From Antitrichia curtipendula (lineage: Eukaryota > Streptophyta > Bryopsida > Hypnales > Leucodontaceae), in NCBI GenBank assembly GCA_951230915.1, contig OX579640.1:16388981-16452980 (forward strand): a stretch of DNA of 64,000 bases, read 5' to 3'. The position numbers were made by a program, and so were the translations under genes. The notes under the pieces are model-generated. The model ran no database searches and was not told the origin of the DNA. It saw only the letters and a list, made by a program, of their open reading frames with translations. Numbering within the stretch: the stretch's first letter is position 1; the number at the start of each line of letters is the position of its first letter. Below are positions 24,818 through 36,072 of this stretch, one piece after another.

Positions 24818-25179
24818 ACATTCTTATAAGATTCTTGTAAATCTGTAGGTTATTACAAATGGGTATTTGGTTCAACCCCTGTTTTAATTATTATGAAACC
24901 ATTTGAGACTTTCTATTTCATCTTATTGAAGAAATTAATTTGGAAAAAATTAATTTTGCAATGGTTATTTGCACTGCAAATTTTAAGGACTTATCGCCTA
25001 ATTTGGGTGTGAGTTTTATTGATCTGCGTTAATTTTTAGTGTGGTTGGTTCTGTGCATGTGTTCTCAATTGATTGGATCGTGTTCAAAGTGGCTGTACGT
25101 GTTGCCCAAACTTATTATCTACAAGAATTCAGGCTCAATTTTGAGTCTACTGAAATTTATATGATACTTTTAAACCATT
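24818..25179. other. 3' flank of the HAD phosphatase gene
   Basis: AT-rich sequence that probably includes the 3' UTR just after the stop at 24815-24817. AATAAA-like words are present but none can be singled out as the poly(A) signal. Nothing else is recognised. Confidence 0.4.
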
Positions 25180-25592
25180 TAAGGTAATGTGCTCTAAAAG
25201 CGCTCATCTTCTTGAAACTGCCCCTATTTTTAGGTGAAGAATGGAGATGGGGTGATCCTTAAATGGACCAGTTTAGCAATTGAATGCATTGAGGAAATAT
25301 TGTTTTTCTATTGCAAGAGCCAATCATTCTCTTTGATTTTTGCACATCTCTTTACAAGTTGCAAGTGGACAGATTTTGGAAGACCTATGGTCACAAATAG
25401 GTGCCTATGCCCTGAATCTTTGAAATTCATAAGTAATTCAAAAATGCTTGGAAAAATACAAAACCACTTGTGTTAGGTACCACATCTATTTTTCTTTCTC
25501 TGAAAAATTATCTAAAAATATTTTTGTCCATGAAAGCCTGTGAAAAAGGTGGACCAGCCCTTAAATGGTTGCTTTAAGAACATACTACCTTA
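25180..25592 (+). mobile_element. TA-flanked TIR element, family E, intact unoccupied copy
   Basis: It begins TA-AGGTAATGTGCTC and ends CATACTACCT-TA, about 413 bp. It pairs with an inverted copy at 25779-27155. It keeps a single TTAA at 25561-25564, the site that is occupied by a family C element in the partner. Non-coding. Confidence 0.75.
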
Positions 25593-25778
25593 GATGTTTA
25601 TGTAACTCCTCTTCCATCCAATTTAAAAAAAAGAGGTTGCTTGAGAACATTTTCAGTGAATAGCATTGCAAATTTCTTCATTATGGTATTATTGACCTTT
25701 CCAAAGAAGAAGATGCTTAATCCATGTATTTTGACCATCTTTTGCTCTTTACTATTTTATATGAATTTAGTCGTGCAA

Positions 25779-27155
25779 CACATTGTATGCTCTTAAAGTG
25801 ACCATTTAACCCCTCACCGCCGAAGCTCTAACCATGTCAAAAAACAACCTTGCTTTTCAAGTGTTATAAATCTAAATTTGAGTAAGGTATAAAAATCTCA
25901 ACCGTACAATATTATAGTGTGCATGTTTTAGATGGTGTAAGTAAAATTTGGGGTCATTTGACCGTATAGATTGAAAGATTATAATGTTTTAGTGTTGAAA
26001 AAAGATGCTGAAATTTTCCTAAAAACACATTTCGAGGTGGAATTCGATTTCTAAACCTACTCAAATGAAAAAACTTTAAGCTACAAGGTGATTCTAAACC
26101 AAAAGACAAACACTTTGGAGGAAAAAAAACACATTTAATTGACTCATTGCATTTGCAAAGTTGTTTTGAAATGTCAAAAAACAGTGAAAAAAGTAGCAAA
26201 AAAACACTCTACAGCTGAACCTACCTCTGCTAAAATGCTTCTCAGTCAATCATATCTTCTTTGATTGATATGAAATTCTTACCACAAGAACTAGACTAGT
26301 ATGTGAAACTTTTCCAACAAAAATTATTGAAAAAAACTCCTGTATGAAGAAGTTATAAGCCACCAAAGTTCACTGTAATGCAAAAATGTCTAGATTTTGA
26401 ACTTCGAATTGCTCCCAAGCATTCAAAACAACTTGGGTTGACATGAAAATTTAACCACAATAACTAGAATTAAAGGGGAACATAACACAACAAATTTGAT
26501 TGAAAACAAACATTGGATGAAGGAGATACAAGCCCCCGAAGTTGCAGCCTTCAAATGCAGTTTGGTGAATTCAAATTGAACCTATGAACTTCGATTGGCT
26601 TTCAAGAAATCAATAAAGCTCGCATTGATCTGAGAATTCTGCCACATAAACTAGAAGAGAGAGCGCAACATTACCAACAAGTTTTTATTGAGTTTGGACA
26701 TCGGATGCAAAAGTTACAGCACTTTGAATTTTCTGTGAGGACACTTTTTGTCCCCTCCGGCGATGAGGGGTTAAGGGCTGTTTTGCCTTTTTCACAGGCT
26801 TCCGTGGACAAAAATATTTTTAGATCATTTTTCAAAGAAATAAAAATAGACGTGGAATCTAACACAAGTGATTTTGTATTTTTCCAAGCATTTTTGAATT
26901 ACTTATAAATTTTCAAAGATTTGAGACATAGGCACCTATTTGAGAATATAGGTTTTCCAAAATTTGTCCACTTGCGACTTGTAAAGAGATGTGTGGAAAT
27001 CAAAGACACGATTGACCCTTGCAATAGAAAAACAATTTTTCCTCAATACATTCAATTGCTATAGTGGTCTATTTAAAAATTATCCCATCTCCATTCTCCA
27101 CCTAAAAATAGGGGTGGTTTGAAGAAGATGGGCACTTTTAGAGCATACTACCTTA
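25779..27155 (-). mobile_element. TA-flanked TIR element, family E, inverted, with nested family C
   Basis: Read on the minus strand it starts TA-AGGTAGTATGCTC near 27155 and matches 25180-25592 until interrupted by the family C insertion at 25806-26774; the remainder (25779-25805) continues exactly where expected. Its far end is diverged. Confidence 0.75.
25806..26774 (+). mobile_element. TTAA-flanked TIR element, family C
   Basis: It begins TTAACCCCTCACCGCCG and ends with the inverse CGGCGATGAGGGGTTAA. The interior carries about three diverged modules of roughly 170-190 bp sharing 'actaga' and 'gaagttataagcc/tacaagcc' words. The insertion sits in a TTAA of a family E element, with TTAA on both sides. 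No transposase frame; non-autonomous. Confidence 0.85.
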
Positions 27156-28060
27156 GAGAGGTTGATTTCACGCTAGATAAACAACATGTTACCACTAGGT
27201 ATTGAACCCGCAACCATGCATTTCGGTTTGGGTACCTTTCCACCATCATCCAGTAGTTTAGGATAATCTCAAACCAAAAAAAGATATTTTTTGAGTTTGA
27301 GTTCAACTACATAATATTTTATAACCATGCATTGGCCTTGTCCATGATGGGAAGGTATTATGCTTTCTAAGATGCTTGGAAGGGGCTTATCAATTAATTC
27401 AAGGATTGGGGTCATATAAGACAATTTTCTTGATTGTTAAGGTCCGCTTTTCAAGGATGCAAAGATCCCCTTGCCTCATTGGTATACAATGTTATGTAAT
27501 GAAATGAACATAGCTTACTCCAATTGGAAATTTTGTAAATTTAATATTTTATAGCAATATAAACTTTAGACCTATAACTATAGTTTATTGATCGTCTAAT
27601 TTTAGAGTGATATAATAACTTTGGTTTATATCATGATGGTATATAATGTAATATACATCTATGGTGAAAATTTCAACTTTGTAGAATATATTCTATATTT
27701 GATATGAATTTTCTTCACTTTTTTCTTAAAAAATTAACAATATTTTAAAATTTATTCCAAAAAATTTGAAATTTTTATGATTTGTAGCAAACATATGAAT
27801 TCATCTTTGAAAAATAAACATAAAACATTTGATTCATATCTGGTTGCAAAATGACGGTAAACAAAAAAGTGGACAATGACCATAGGCCTGTCCTTCAAGG
27901 GTTAAGATAAGAAATGTTAATCCTTAAAGGACAAGACCTATTACCAAGATACTTTGCTGAATTATAGACTAATAGGTGCATTCTTCATTTCTACACAAAT
28001 CTTGACAATGATCCATCAACCAATTTTTGGCCAGTATAGTATTTCAAGGTTGAAGTATTT
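27156..28060. repeat. Gene-free interval with family D repeat
   Basis: 27500-27905 matches 20900-21680 and ends CCTTCAAGGGTTAA at 27905. A second end facing away, TTAATCCTTAAAGGAC, begins at 27917. No gene is supported. 27156-27480 holds nothing I can name. Confidence 0.4.
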
Positions 28061-28382
28061 TAAGGTAGGAGGTTCTAAAAGTGCACATGCTCTAAAATCG
28101 CCCACATCCTCAAATGTGTACTATTTGTACATATTTCTTTTTCATAGCCTTTAGGAATCCTCAAATGTGGAGGTGGGCAATTTTAGAGCCCTATGCCATT
28201 TCAACTTCAAAATTTCATAACTAATTCCACAAAGCTCCAAAAAAAAATATGAAAAGACTTGGGTTAGATGCCAATTCCACTTGTCTTTCAAGGAAAAACT
28301 ACTGGAAAATATTTCAAGAAGCTTCACCTCCCCAAAATTCAGTTTCAGCTCTTAAATGGGCGATTTATGACCTCCTACCTTA
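28061..28382 (+). mobile_element. TA-flanked TIR element, family E, just 3' of the ADC gene
   Basis: TA-AGGTAGGAGG at 28061 and CCTCCTACCT-TA at 28382 form the ends. About 322 bp, non-coding. It ends 65 bp downstream of the ADC stop codon. An inverted relative lies upstream of ADC at 33358-33689. Confidence 0.8.
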
Positions 28383-28447
28383 CTCAGCGCAAATGACGAA
28401 ATACAGGAATATGTAGCAAAATGTGGATCAACTGTAAAGTGAATGCA

Positions 28448-31400
28448 TCAATCAACTTGCCCCAAAGCAGTGGCGTGTACAAGCGCAGAGTCCGACTTGG
28501 ATCCATCATCTACCCAATCTAATGGCATGCTATAGTAGGTGTAAGAATCCAAGCAACGTTGGTAATTGGCACTCAACTGATTGGCTTCTTTCAGAGACAA
28601 TTTCCCTGCAGCCACAGCAGAAGTAACCTGCGTCACGAGCTCCCTCAGCAAGTCTGCACGACAATGGTAAGTGCCACTCAGCACCTGCCCTGCAGTCTGG
28701 CCAGGTAGTACACGGTCTATTGCAAAATCACCGTCTCCCAATGCTCGCAGGTGCACAATGTGTACACCACCAAATAGATTGTGAGCACTTCCTAACATCT
28801 CCTGCACAGCAACGGAACAATCGTTGTAAAATTCATACGAGGTGCGCTCGTTCAAAGACGAGCGCAACTCTATCTGATAGATCTTGTTCATAAAACCAAT
28901 AACTTCTGTAGAGTACCTACATCAAAAGGTGCCCAATAAGCATTTGAGCTTATTGACTGCGTAATTCTTTGAGCATATTGACTGCATAATACTATTTGGC
29001 AGAATCATTGACCAGTAAAAGGGAATAATATTGCGTCTTATATTATTTGAACACAGTACAAATAAACGATGAATTTCAAAGTGTTGATTATAAGTGTACC
29101 AAGAATCGACCCTAGGCTTTCATGTTCAGATCCAGTACATTTTGGGCAAGTATCTGTACGGGTCACAATTAGGAATAGTTACTCTACTTACAAATAAATA
29201 AAGTCATGACTATTTTCTGAACACCCTTGCATAGACCTCAAATTCACACCAGGTAACAGAAGAGACAACCCCAAAAGTCAATCTATTTGGTGGTGTACAC
29301 CTTCTCAAGCAGATGTTTTATATGAGAAGGTGCGCCAAATAGAATATGTGAGATTTTTTAGGAACAAAACTACTGTACTGCTAAAACCCCTACTCGAGTT
29401 TTTCCCATTGGGTGAAGTAAGATATAGCAGCATACCTGGTAGACACCCCCGAGAAATAATCCCAGATAATAAGGCTCTGCTTTCTGGAGGGTATGTAATG
29501 CTAGCACACTGCTAACCTCGCCTGAAGGACCAAGAAATCGATCGATCTTTCCATCGCTGTCACAAGTCAAATCCGCAAGTATGGCCTCGACAGTTGGCTT
29601 CTCGTTCAGGCGGTGCAAAGGCAAAACAGGAAATAGCTGACTTATAGCCCATGAATCCGGTGCCGACCGGAACACCGACACATTGCAAGTATAGATGCTT
29701 GGAAAGGATAACTTGAACTCCTTGGGCAGTTGAGGTCCAAATTGAAGCACCTGCTGGCACACCTTCTCATACAAAACATCTGCTTGGGCTCGCTGCTCCA
29801 AACTAAGGCAACCCAGCTTGAACAAACTACCCGCTTCCTGCCTGAGCTGTTTCGCGTCATTGAAAGCCTCTTGAGCGTTGCCCAATTCTAGCGTTGCAAA
29901 CACCTGCAACAAGCACAACCAACTACAATCAAAGACTGCCTTACGACCACTATATAGGCCTTTCCTTATTCAGAAATCGATATAGGCTTTGTCAATATAG
30001 CAGCAGCGTCTTTGAAATCATCATGTACAACTAGAGGAATAGAGCACCCGAAATCATATACCTGATAGAACGTCGACAGTAAGTACTCCCCAGCATCCTG
30101 CGGTTGAGGATTACTAGATTGTGAAAGAACGGATTCAACCTCTGGAACACTGTCCATACGTCCAGGTTTTATTGTATGATGAGGAGCATGAGTCACATCA
30201 AAGACCAACACTGAAGAATGGGAGGCCAAAGCACGACCGCTCTCTGAAATGATCACAGGCTCAGCTACACCTTTCAGCACGCAAGCATCCATAAGTGCAG
30301 CGACAACGTCATTCGCATAGTTCTGCACCCAACATCAGAAAATGTCCTTCAAACATCTTTCAAATGTCCTTCAAAATCAGAAAATGTGCTTCCAAAAAAT
30401 TGTAGAACTGTGTATAAGAATCCTAAAATGGATCAAAAATGCCAATATTTCTATATATGCATAAAAAGGAATCGGTGAGACAGAATGTAATGAGTGAAAC
30501 ATTACCTGCATAGTGTAATTCACAGAAGCACTCGACTGCCCCTTAGAACCGTCGTAGTCGATACCCAATCCGCCTCCAACGTCGATATAGCCCTTGGAAT
30601 TAAAAAAGTTGGTCAAAATTTTAAAAAATTGACTACATGGATTTCACTTATTGATAAAATGGTCGGATTTACACAAGTAGGGCCAATACCATAGGGGCGC
30701 CCATTCGAGCTAACTCGCAGTAGGTGTGGCTGGCTTCACGCATAGCCTCTTTAATGGCTTGAATGGAAGAAATTTGAGAACCAATGTGAAAATGTAGAAG
30801 CTCGAGACAATCCAGCATGCCTTCCTGTATCAATAACAAAAATCACGATCCCCTTCTTGAGAGAAATGTTGACATAGTTCAGCAGTACGTTAGAGGGTCT
30901 TCTAAACCATGGACTATGAGCAGAAAGTAGCATGGGTATTCATCAACACCTGAACACCTAGAAGTCACTACAAACACTAAAAAATCAGGAAGAAACAATA
31001 CAATAGATATAATAAAACTGCAATAGAACATACCTGCCTTAGCCGGTATACAACTGACACTATTTCTGGGACAGTGAGTCCGAACTTGGCCTTATCGCCA
31101 GAAGTTGCCCCCCAGTGCCCATTATGCTTGGTGCTGAGCTTAGCTCGAACTCCTATGATAGGACGAATACCTAACCGCGTGCTGCAAGTAACCAGCTCCT
31201 CTAGCTCCTCTATCTGCCAACAAAAGAAATGTTTCGAATTCTCATCAAGAAAGCGATGCGTGCCTCAACATGACATGATTACCAATCGCATCAAATCGCA
31301 TCAAGAATAATAATGTGGTGCGAGAAAGGCAAAGTCCTCAAGAAAGGCACACACCTGCTCAAGCACAAGTACAGCTCGAATACCCAGTCTCGTGGCAAGA

Positions 31401-32987
31401 ACCACATTCTCCATGTACATTGAATCCTACCCACCCAATTAATCCAGACACACAGATTTCAATAAGCAAAACCAGCGACGGAAGGACGGCACATATTTTT
31501 AACAATGGGTGGGAATCATAACAGACGTCAAGCCAACATGGCAAGAAGCTTTTCATGTCATTGAAAACAGCAAGTGCAAAGAAAGCATGCCTTGTATCCA
31601 TTGCAGATGAGCAGAGAACCATCTCTACTGCTAAGCTTGGATAACGCTATCAACAGCTCTGGTTTCGATCCCACTTCCAAGCCGAACCCGAATTCCACAA
31701 ACTGGTCCAACAGATGACACTCCGGATTGCATTTGATTGGAAACACCCCTTCGAAATGCCGCTGTCACCCCTCTCCCCAAACCGTTGATCAGATCTCCTA
31801 CTACACCAAGTTCTGAAGACAATCACCAAATTATGCATTTAGAACATACCTTTGTCTAGACCAACACACTTTCTTCTATCAAAATATTGTTAGTTCGTCA
31901 GGTTACTCATATCACAAAAGACTCCCCTATTAGATTCACATAGATATTAATGGTAAATTAATGAAGACCACACTCAAATAGTCCCCATGCTAAGATAATA
32001 TTAGTGTAACGCAAATGACGTCGAATTTATGTAATAGTGCAATGTAACAGCCATTAATTTTATATTACATCGGTAACTTTAAAGTTAAAATTAAGTCACA
32101 TAACTTAAGAAAGGACAAACCTCGTAGCCAAATTTCGCAATGGCAGATGAAAAGCAGTCCTGGAGCTCACGCATACGATGTTGCAGCATATCGGGGAAGC
32201 GAAGAATAACGGGAAGTTGCAATTGCTGTGCAGTCAATGAACTGATGACTTCCATCACATCCACCTCATCCCTACCTGCACCTTCCCATTCAGAGTCTAC
32301 ACTGAGCAAATTGATCGCAAAACCCAAGCCCTCTAAGGTAGAACGACCTAAGTGCGACACCTACCTTAATTGAACACCCACAAATCTTGAACAATGAGGA
32401 CATATCGATGTTGAGAATGCACAGAACCACAACATCAGTACCAATAAACCTTCAAACCCTTGTAACTTTCGAATACGATATCCAAATAACGATTCCCTGG
32501 TGGATTAGAATCCTCTTGAGTTGGCTACCAAGAATATTCAAAAACCGGAGCAGTACTGTAGTGGATATGCGCAGCGCTTCAAGGATCGCTTCAAGGTTGC
32601 TTACCTTACAATTCATGCTTAGGTTGAACACCCAAAGCAAAACACTAGAAAAAACATGTCCACACACTTTGCACTACCTTCCATACCTCCCGAAGGTCGA
32701 ACGCAAAGATGCCCAACCGCGTTGATCCCGAAGTAAGGAGCCCCCCAAGAGTGCAACCGATACAAGGATTCACTATCCTGCACAGTCCAATCCTCACCGC
32801 CATCGCCACCCTGACTCCCATTACTCCGCGCCCTTGCAATCCCCCACAATCGCTTCCCACTCACCCAGCGAGCTTTCCTCCACGGGCGTTCTCCCAATTG
32901 CACCACGCGAGTCCTGCAGCCATCGATTTTTCGCAATGGGGGTGCCCCTGCTCTGAAATCGACGCTGAATCCTCGCAGCAACGCCAT
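28448..32987 (-). CDS. ADC: Arginine decarboxylase (plant biosynthetic type)
   Basis: ADC converts arginine to agmatine, the first step of the plant agmatine route to putrescine, with PLP as cofactor. Ten coding exons join in frame to 727 residues: 32987-32687, 32275-32121, 31761-31591, 31426-31355, 31213-31034, 30824-30690, 30592-30506, 30322-30062, 29903-29436, 28801-28448. Intron 1 is phase 1, all others phase 0. Visible landmarks: [14 protein letters not shown] in exon 1, PLP lysine in GVFPIKCN (about K162), LHFHIGSQ in exon 6, the phosphate-binding [10 protein letters not shown] (about 344-353), ISESGRA (about 392-398), and the catalytic-cysteine segment [10 protein letters not shown] (about C568). 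The first 60 residues are basic and look like a plastid transit peptide. Length matches plant ADCs (about 700). Angiosperm ADC genes are typically intronless, so the dense introns are notable. Intron 3 uses a GC donor. A decayed partial copy is at 55610-58091. Confidence 0.93.
31427..31590 (-). other. Non-canonical GC-AG intron 3 of ADC
   Basis: On the minus strand exon 3 ends ...GGATACAAG and is followed by GCATGC; the next exon begins after GGGTAG. The join gives NGYK|DSMYME, which aligns with NGFKDAEY of plant ADCs, whereas nearby GT sites would add residues absent from the family. The copy at 55610-58091 has the same AAG|GCATG. Confidence 0.75.
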
Positions 32988-32991
32988 GGCG

Positions 32992-33013
32992 CTAAAACCC
33001 TAAACCCTAAACC
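32992..33013 (-). promoter_or_regulatory. Telo-box run in the ADC leader
   Basis: AAACCCTAAACCCTAAACC lies 5-25 bp upstream of the ADC ATG, i.e. about two and a half copies of the plant telomere-like telo-box. Such boxes are known regulatory elements near plant transcription starts, mainly in genes of growing cells. It is too short to be an interstitial telomere. Confidence 0.6.
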
Positions 33014-33357
33014 ATGGGATTGCACGGATGCAAAGAGGCACACTCAGGAGGAAGGATTGGACGAAATGGGGAAGGTGAGGGAATGATGAACCAAACGATT
33101 GAATGCGTCATGAAAGTGAGATTCTACGTTGTGGACAAACTTGGGAAAGTGAACTGCATGGATGCAAGCTCATCAAGTGCGAAGAGAGAATTGCATAAGA
33201 TTCAGGATTTGCTGCGAAGAGCGTGAAGCGTGAAGCTCACCGCCTGCGGGGTTCGGGTCTTCGGGAGATTGCGAACGCCTGCGAAGAGGTTGTGCACGGC
33301 AGTGACCATCGACCAGTTTCCAGGGAAGGAGATTGGAGCCCAACCGGCCAATATCCG

Positions 33358-33689
33358 TAAGGTAACAGGTCCGGAAATCGCCCACCTAAGAGCTGAAACT
33401 GAATTTTGGGAAGGCGAAAATTCTGAAGAAATATTTTTTAGTAAATTTTCTTTGAAAGAGAAGTGGATTTGGCATCTAACCTAAGTCATTTCATGTTTTT
33501 TGGAGCTTTTTGAAATTAGTTATGAAATTTTGAAGTTGAACTGGCACAAGGCTCCAAAATCGTCCACCCTTGAAATTTACATTGTTTGTACATCAGTGAA
33601 GGCTATGAAAAAACAGCATGTATAAATCATGTACATTTTACGGGTGGGCGGTTCTTAATGCCCGAACTATTCTCGAGCTTTCTACCTTA
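33358..33689 (-). mobile_element. TA-flanked TIR element, family E, upstream of ADC
   Basis: TA-AGGTAACAGG at 33358 and CTACCT-TA at 33689 are the ends; the interior is the inverse of 28061-28382, for example the run around 33500-33540. About 332 bp, starting about 370 bp upstream of the ADC start codon. Confidence 0.75.
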
Positions 33690-33999
33690 GTTCTTTTTGT
33701 GTGAAGAGTTTTTTTGGTGCTTTTCTTCAACTATTCTTTGCAAGTTTCAAATGCTAGAAAGGAAGGATTTCAAAAATGATTTGAGTTAATCGTAAAGTGG
33801 GAGGAAATTGGGGTTTCTTTCCTTTAAAATAATAAAAAAGAGTAAAAAATAGAGAACCAAGGATCAAACTTCTTTACGTCCAAAAGTGAGCTCTTTTGAG
33901 TTTCGTCTCCAATTTTGATTCCACCAATGAAAACTCACAAGCATGCAGCATGTCGTAAAAAGGAATTGTAACTTTGAATGAGAATCTTGAGTTTAGAGC
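33690..33999. other. Gene-free interval
   Basis: AT-rich sequence between two mobile elements. I see no gene, RNA or clear repeat in it. Confidence 0.5.
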
Positions 34000-34694
34000 T
34001 TAATTCCTAAAGTGCTTTCATGTTTAGAGACCCAAAACTGCTTCAAAATATTAGTCTCCAAAACAAGGCTGAAATCTTCATTTATACTTATTTCTTAATA
34101 AATCTAACCATATGATCTTTTGGTTAACTTGTTAGTGTACACCTTCCTAAAATTTTAGAATAAGAAACCTTACGAATTGCAAGATCATGATGCTTGGATT
34201 TCTAAAAAGAAGTATTTTCAACTCTTCCCAAATGGTTAGATTTCATCTTTCAAACTTTTTATCCCAAAATGTGTAGATCCTACAACTTACAAACCTTCAT
34301 GATATATTAAAGAAATAAATTCTGAACACATCAAAAATTTCAACAAAAAAAGTTCATATTCATGCTTGAAAAAACAATAAGTAGAAAAAAATAGGGAATG
34401 ATTTAAAATACTAAATTATTAAGAATTTAGTTAGGAATTGAGAAATCCCAATTCCAATGGTCATAGTATTATACTCCGTAATAAACAATCTACATCTTAT
34501 GATTTTATTTTTTTCCAAAAATATTAAAAATTGAATTAAATGAAGCACTTTAAAGTTTATTTTAGAATAGAGATTCCATAACTACCTACAAACTAAAACT
34601 CCTCGTAACTTTCATCTCATTAATCAAAATGGAATGATTCAAAGCTTTTCACCTATACATATATTTAGAAAATCAATTTCAAAATTTTATTTTT

Positions 34695-35275
34695 TTAACC
34701 CCTAGAGCCTCAAGGGTGTTTTCTATCAAAAACCACTCAAAACTACCACTTTTGTTGCATTCATTTAAGAAAACCAAATTTCTTTTGTGGAATTCAACCA
34801 CAGGATCTTGTACTTAACTTGTCTGAGATCATGTAGTAAACATTTCATCAAATTTGGCCATACGGATTTGAAGACATTAGAATTTGAAGTCGGACAAAAA
34901 ATAAATTCTAAAGAAGATTCTTAAATTGCCCCAAAAGCTAAGATTGTCCATAAGTTTCTCATCACTAGTCTAAATAGAATGAATAAAAGCTTCAGGTATA
35001 TTTTTAAAAATAATATTTTAGGAAAAAAATTCAAAAAAATTTGTTTTGACTTTTTGTAATTTTGGGGGGGCTGCCCACTAATATCCATTTCTTGTTATTG
35101 GGCCATAACTTTTTCATCCAACATCCAATTGAAACAAAAACTATATATCCACAAAGCTATTGCAAAACTATACAACCTCAAAAATCTCAAAGAAATTCAC
35201 TTCAAATTGAGACAATAGGAACCTAACCGGACCCAAATTATTCCCTGAAGGGACAAATGGTCCTTTAGGGATTAA
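34695..35275 (+). mobile_element. TTAA-flanked TIR element, family A, nested
   Basis: It begins TTAACCCCTAGAGCC at 34695 and ends CCTTTAGGGATTAA at 35275. The body is homologous to 1038-1625 in the same orientation. About 580 bp, non-coding. Confidence 0.75.
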
Positions 35276-35427
35276 AAGGGATTTTTTAAGCTACCTAGGC
35301 TCCCCCAAAAAACTGCATATCATACAATTGTTTTTTTACCACAAAATCAAAAGACTTAGTTATGAAAATTGTTGCTCCTTAAAGCTACTCCTTGACCATA
35401 TGTTGTATGAAAATTTCAAGGAAAAAA

Positions 35428-35999
35428 TACTCCCTCTATCCCACTAAAACCCTCCAAAACCTTCTCCATGAGGGATTAACTATCGTTTTAGTCTTTGTAC
35501 CAATGATACATACATTCAAGAGCTAGTAATCCATCCCCTAGATCCATGCAAATCTCCAACTTAGGCGGCAGCGTTCAAGCATCCAAAATCTATGCAGAAA
35601 GTATCAAATTTGAGCATTGTTTATGAATACTGCCAGCTCGTCTTTTCTAATGATTTAAAGGTTGTTGGAAACAATAAGATTGTAGAAATATATGCTCTCA
35701 ATCTAAATACCGCAACAAGGAAATCTAGCCCCCTTCATAAATAAATCTACAAAGCGTCCAAGTGGTCACCAAATCTATCGTCAACACTACAATATTAGGA
35801 AGCAACAAGTACAAGGTGCCTCATATGAGCAAGGCAAAGCTTGCTAGGAGAGGAATGCTCCTTGATTGCTTGCCACTTACTCCCACGAGGTCATTTACTA
35901 CAACCAATGCGTATTGAAAGGTCGAAATCAATAAATGGAACTTTTTAGTGGGACAAAATTATGCTTGATTTGGAGGTTTTTAGTAAGACAGAGGGAGTA
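35428..35999 (+). mobile_element. Stowaway-like (Tc1/mariner type) MITE
   Basis: TA followed by CTCCCTCTATCCCACTAAAA on the left, with the inverse TTTTTAGTAAGACAGAGGGAG followed by TA on the right. This is the classic Stowaway end with TA target duplication. The interior (about 530 bp) has no intact transposase frame. Confidence 0.8.
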
Positions 36000-36072
36000 G
36001 AAAATTCCATCTACAAATGGATGATTGAAAATGCTATGTTGCTAAAAAATGCTATTTGGTCTTTAGGATTTA

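Larger units (their letters stand above)
34000..36072 (-). mobile_element. Inverted family B element carrying two nested elements
   Basis: Read on the minus strand it runs from TTAAATCCTAAAGACC (36072 down) to ...CTTTAGGAATTAA at 34000, matching 1973-3467. It is interrupted by a family A element (34695-35275) and by a Stowaway-like element (35428-35999). The outer sequence resumes in register after each. Confidence 0.65.

Noticed and set aside
31558..31622. Read-through of ADC exon 3 with a downstream GT donor
   Set aside because: It would add residues (ACFLCTC...) absent from all ADCs that I know; the GC donor gives exact family alignment.
31074..32725. Plus-strand ORFs across the ADC gene
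   Set aside because: They overlap ADC exons and introns on the opposite strand and resemble no protein family.
32992..33013. Interstitial telomere or chromosome end
   Set aside because: Only two to three CCCTAAA units, directly before a start codon; a telo-box is the simpler reading.
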